Origin: Mycolicibacterium goodii
GTDB lineage: Bacteria > Actinomycetota > Actinomycetes > Mycobacteriales > Mycobacteriaceae
DNA length: 64,000 nucleotides
Assembly: GCF_022370755.2 (NCBI RefSeq)
Contig: NZ_CP092364.2
Coordinates: forward strand, 5,394,001-5,458,000
Reading direction: 5' to 3'
Positions 61,182 to 64,000 of the stretch are shown here, piece by piece. Position 1 is the first letter of the stretch. Each line of letters starts with the position of its first letter. The position numbers and the translations under genes are program-made. Under the pieces are notes generated by a model. The model saw nothing but the letters and a program-made list of their open reading frames with translations, did not search any database and was not told where the DNA came from.

Positions 61182-62435
61182 ATGAAGTTTGCGCTGGCAT
61201 GTTACGGAACCCGCGGCGACGTCGAGCCGTCCGTCGCGGTCGGGTGCGAGTTGCGACACCGCGGTCATGAGGTACGCGTTGCGGTTCCGCCCGATCTCAT
61301 CGGTTTCGCCGAGGAGGCCGGGCTCGAGGCCGTCACGTACGGACCTCCGCTGGAGGACTTTCTCCGAGAGGACTTCCTCCGCAATTTCTGGAACCTGGTG
61401 ATCCGCAATCCCATCGGCACACTGCGCGAACTGTGGGCGCCCATCGCTCGCTACTGGCACGACACGAGCAAGACACTCACCGCCATCGCCGACGGAGCCG
61501 ATCTGCTCTCGACCGGGTTGAACTTCGAACAACCTGCCGCAAATGTCGCGGAGTACTACGGAATTCCGCTGGTCGGGTTACACCACTTCCCCATGCGACC
61601 CAACGGCAAGTTGATCCCGGCGCTGCCGGCAGCCCTGGTGCGGTCCGGCGGGACGTTGACAGACTGGTTGCTCTGGCAATCGACCAGGGGGGCCGAGGAC
61701 GCGCAGCGCCGCGAACTCGGACTTCCGAGGGCGACGAGCCCGGCATCTCGACGCATCGCCGAGCACGGCTGGGTGGAGATCCAGGCCTACGACGCGGTTT
61801 CGGTACCCGGCCTGGCCTCGGAATGGGCCCACTGGGGCGCTCAGCGTCCCTTCACCGGGGCATTGACCATGGGCCTGTCGACCGCGGCGGACTCCGACGT
61901 CACCGCATGGATCGGAGCAGGCTCGGCGCCCATCTGCTTCGCGACGGGCAGCATCCCGCTGGCCTCGCCGGAGGACACGGTGGCGATGATCGGTTCCGCC
62001 TGCGCCGACCTCGGACAACGGGCGCTGCTGTGCGCGGGCGGAACCGATTTCACCGGTGTGCGGATTCCCGACCATGTGAAGGTGGTCGGAGCGGTCAACT
62101 ACGCGGAGATCTTTCCCGCCTGCCGCGCGGTGGTGCACCACGGGGGTTCCGGCACCACCGCGGCGAGCCTGCGGGCCGGGGTCCCGACGTTGATCTTGTG
62201 GAGTTCAGCCGATCAGCCGTACTGGGGGAATCAGCTCAAGCGTCTGAAGGTGGGTACCGCACGCCGTTTTTCGAGTACCACCACCAAGTCGTTGGTCTCC
62301 GACCTGCGCAAGGTTCTCACCCCGGATTGCCGAGCGCGCGCCGCAGAGATCGCCGACCAGATGACGCGGGCGGATGTGAGCGTGCAGAAGGCAGCCGATC
62401 TTTTCGAGTCCACCGCGGCCAGACCACGTCGGTGA
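61182..62435 (+). CDS. GT1-family glycosyltransferase of the GPL locus
   Basis: The 417-aa GT-B enzyme matches the UGT/GtfA type used for GPL glycosylation. It begins MKFALACYGTRGDVEPSVAVGCELRHRGHEVRVAVPPDL and has the C-terminal nucleotide-sugar motif (VVGAVNYAEIFPACRAVVHHGGSGTTAASLRAGVPTLIL, SADQPYWGNQL). These enzymes transfer 6-deoxytalose or rhamnose to the alloThr or alaninol of the lipopeptide in the cytoplasm. Which of the known gtf genes this is cannot be decided from sequence alone, so no symbol is given. ATG 61182 follows GAGAGG. A GATAAT hexamer near 61141-61146 could be its -10 element. Confidence 0.88.
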   Translation: MKFALACYGTRGDVEPSVAVGCELRHRGHEVRVAVPPDLIGFAEEAGLEAVTYGPPLEDFLREDFLRNFWNLVIRNPIGTLRELWAPIARYWHDTSKTLTAIADGADLLSTGLNFEQPAANVAEYYGIPLVGLHHFPMRPNGKLIPALPAALVRSGGTLTDWLLWQSTRGAEDAQRRELGLPRATSPASRRIAEHGWVEIQAYDAVSVPGLASEWAHWGAQRPFTGALTMGLSTAADSDVTAWIGAGSAPICFATGSIPLASPEDTVAMIGSACADLGQRALLCAGGTDFTGVRIPDHVKVVGAVNYAEIFPACRAVVHHGGSGTTAASLRAGVPTLILWSSADQPYWGNQLKRLKVGTARRFSSTTTKSLVSDLRKVLTPDCRARAAEIADQMTRADVSVQKAADLFESTAARPRR

Positions 62436-62580
62436 ATGCCGGGCACCGTTTTCGGCACGACGATCGCGATCCTCTAAACGAAAAGCAGGAAGGTCGTACC
62501 AGAAAGCCCTAGGCTTCTTGGCAACGGCGAGCCTGCGGTGGCCGGCGGGTCATCACAACATCCGAATACCAGGGGGCAGC

Positions 62581-63804
62581 GTGACCGATTACAGATGTCG
62601 TATCTGCGGCGGTGTTCTTCGTCAGGTGCTCGATCTCGGACGACAGCCTGTTTCGAACGCGTTCGTCAAGCGGGAAGACGCCGACAAGGTCCCCGTCTTC
62701 CGGCTCGCGGTCGGTTCCTGTGAGTCGTGTTCCATGGTGCAGCAACTCGAAACCGTCCCGCCGTACGAGATGTACCGGGCGGACTATCCGTACCGCGCGT
62801 CGGGTTCGATGATGATCCGTAAGCACTTCGAAGGGGTTGCCCGGCACCTCATCGAGACGTGTGCGAACGTACGGGACGGCTTCATCGTCGAGATCGGCAG
62901 CAACGACGGAGTCATGTTGAAGACGCTGCACGCAGCAGGCGTGCGACACCTCGGTGTCGATCCGGCGGCCAGCGCCGGCGAGGTGGCTCGATCACACGGG
63001 ATCAATGTCCGTACCGATTTCTTCAACGCGTCCACGGCGGAGGACATCTACGCCGAGCAGGGCCCCGCGAATGTCATTTTCTCGGCGAACACGTTCAGTC
63101 ACATTTCGGACCTCGCCACGATCTTCAAAGGCGTCGACACACTGCTGCGCCCCGACGGTCTGTTCGTCTTCGAAGATCGTTCGCTGGCCGATATCGTGCG
63201 CCACAACTACTTCGATCAGATTTACGACGAGCACATCTATCTGTTCTCCGTGAGTTCGGTCAAGGCCATGGCCGAACATTTCGGCTTCGAATTGGTCGAT
63301 GCCGAACACCTCCCCCTCCACGGCGGTTCCATCCGCTATACCGTGGCGCGCAAGGGCACGAGGGAACCGAGCGCCGCCGTCGCCGGATTCCTCGCGCAGG
63401 AGCAGGCCGATGGGCTGACCGGGCAGGAAGTGTTCGTACGGTTCGCCGCCGAGGTCGACCGCATCAAAGCCGACCTGGTGTCCCTCCTGGAGAAGCTGCG
63501 CTCGGACGGTAAGCGCGTCGTCGGCTACGGCGCAACCTCCAGGAGCGCCACCGTACTCAACTACTGCGGCATCGGACCCGACCTGTTACCGATGGTGTGC
63601 GACTCGACACCGGAGAAGCAGGGGCGGGTGACACCGCTGTCCCTCATTCCGGTCTGCCCACCGGATGCGTTCTCCGATCCGTACCCGGACTACGCCCTGC
63701 TGTTCGCGTGGAACCACGCCGAGGAGATCATGGGCAAAGAACGCCTTTTCCAGGAGAAGGGCGGCCGGTGGATCGTGTACGTACCTCAGGTGCACATCGT
63801 CTGA
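62581..63804 (+). CDS. Zinc-binding SAM methyltransferase of the sugar C-methyltransferase family
   Basis: The 407-aa protein has three parts. An N-terminal zinc domain carries CRICGG (about 5-10) and CESCSM (about 43-48). A SAM fold follows (FIVEIGSNDGVMLKTL about 102-117). The C-terminal part is typical of NDP-hexose 3-C-methyltransferases (FDQIYDEHIYLFSVSS, LPLHGGSIRYTVARKG, VVGYGATSRSATVLNYCGI). The YDEH and HGGS residues used by that family for catalysis are present. The likely substrate is a nucleotide 4-keto-6-deoxyhexose. GTG 62581 lies 5 nt after AGGGGG. It lies 145 nt after the glycosyltransferase on the same strand. M. smegmatis GPL sugars are not known to be C-methylated, so the physiological role is unclear. 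Confidence 0.85.
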   Translation: MTDYRCRICGGVLRQVLDLGRQPVSNAFVKREDADKVPVFRLAVGSCESCSMVQQLETVPPYEMYRADYPYRASGSMMIRKHFEGVARHLIETCANVRDGFIVEIGSNDGVMLKTLHAAGVRHLGVDPAASAGEVARSHGINVRTDFFNASTAEDIYAEQGPANVIFSANTFSHISDLATIFKGVDTLLRPDGLFVFEDRSLADIVRHNYFDQIYDEHIYLFSVSSVKAMAEHFGFELVDAEHLPLHGGSIRYTVARKGTREPSAAVAGFLAQEQADGLTGQEVFVRFAAEVDRIKADLVSLLEKLRSDGKRVVGYGATSRSATVLNYCGIGPDLLPMVCDSTPEKQGRVTPLSLIPVCPPDAFSDPYPDYALLFAWNHAEEIMGKERLFQEKGGRWIVYVPQVHIV

Positions 63805-63826
63805 GTGCCCGCGGTGGCAGCGCCGC

Positions 63827-64000
63827 TCACACCGCAGGCTTGATGATCAGCCCCTGCCCGGTGGGCAGGGTGCAGACCATCACGCCCAGTTCCTTGGCGA
63901 CCTCGTCCATGGCGATGCGCTGCTCGTCACGACCCCGGTTCGCGTAGTCGTCCAAGAGAACGAACGCGCCCGGGGTCAGCCGAGGCCAGAAGTAGCGCAG
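63827..64000 (-). CDS. C-terminal end of a TylF/Methyltransf_24-like methyltransferase (partial)
   Basis: The last 57 codons of a minus-strand gene run off the right edge. They read LRYFWPRLTPGAFVLLDDY, then DEQRIAMDEVAKELGVMVCTLPTGQGLIIKPAV. The pattern of a strand-ending D-D-Y followed by a helix and a final G-x-G-L-I-I-K strand is typical of TylF/MycF-like or Methyltransf_24 O-methyltransferases. In a GPL locus this is probably one of the sugar or fatty-acyl O-methyltransferases. The start is outside the window. It ends 22 nt from the convergent C-methyltransferase-family gene. Confidence 0.7.
   Translation of the reverse strand: MRYFWPRLTPGAFVLLDDYANRGRDEQRIAMDEVAKELGVMVCTLPTGQGLIIKPAV

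Noticed and set aside
60463-61185. 240-codon plus-strand frame running into the glycosyltransferase
   Set aside because: Crosses an AT-rich patch, is antisense to the leaderless small gene and has no family resemblance.
62495-62525. Terminator between the glycosyltransferase and the C-methyltransferase gene (AAGCC-CTA-GGCTT)
   Set aside because: Stem of only 5 bp with no T-run; too weak to call.

Overview
The window is GC-rich actinobacterial chromosome and reads as a fast-growing mycobacterium of the Mycolicibacterium smegmatis type. This rests on three things: a glycopeptidolipid (GPL) synthetase locus with mbtH, two NRPS genes and gap; a trehalose polyphleate (TPP) locus with pks, papA3, mmpL10, fadD23 and pe; and blocks whose content matches the M. 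tuberculosis Rv0247c-Rv0253 and Rv0259c-Rv0261c neighbourhoods. Species is inferred by recognition, not by a database search. No tRNA, rRNA, insertion sequence, phage or CRISPR array was seen.

1-8.3 kb, nitrate/nitrite assimilation: the tail of a NarK-type transporter, the HemD-like/winged-helix regulator NnaR and a CbiX-type chelatase run on the plus strand. nirB-nirD (nitrite reductase) run on the minus strand next to a small winged-helix protein. A MocR-type regulator and an EamA exporter are divergent, with overlapping start codons.

8.4-17 kb, stress and respiration: an Hsp20 (Acr2) gene lies behind a HAIR-like operator and an ECF-type promoter. Then come a secreted protein, a PEP mutase/isocitrate lyase-like enzyme, the succinate dehydrogenase 1 operon (small protein, sdhC, sdhA, sdhB, short downstream ORF), a flavin reductase-like protein, a 2-oxoglutarate/Fe(II) oxygenase and a Gap paralogue.

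17-36.9 kb, TPP locus: papA3-mmpL10-fadD23-pe run on the minus strand, divergent from a bimodular 3663-aa polyketide synthase. A dihydrodipicolinate reductase-like protein follows convergently.

37-64 kb: fadE5 ends at a strong terminator shared with an ECF42-type sigma factor and its DGPF partner. The minus-strand GPL operon mbtH-mps1-mps2-gap follows. Its domain order (C-A-T-E-C-A-T-E-C, then A-T-E-C-A-T-R) and adenylation codes fit the GPL tetrapeptide D-Phe-D-alloThr-D-Ala-L-alaninol. Upstream is about 1 kb of AT-richer DNA without a convincing gene, then a small leaderless ORF, a GT1 glycosyltransferase, a C-methyltransferase-family gene and the end of another methyltransferase.
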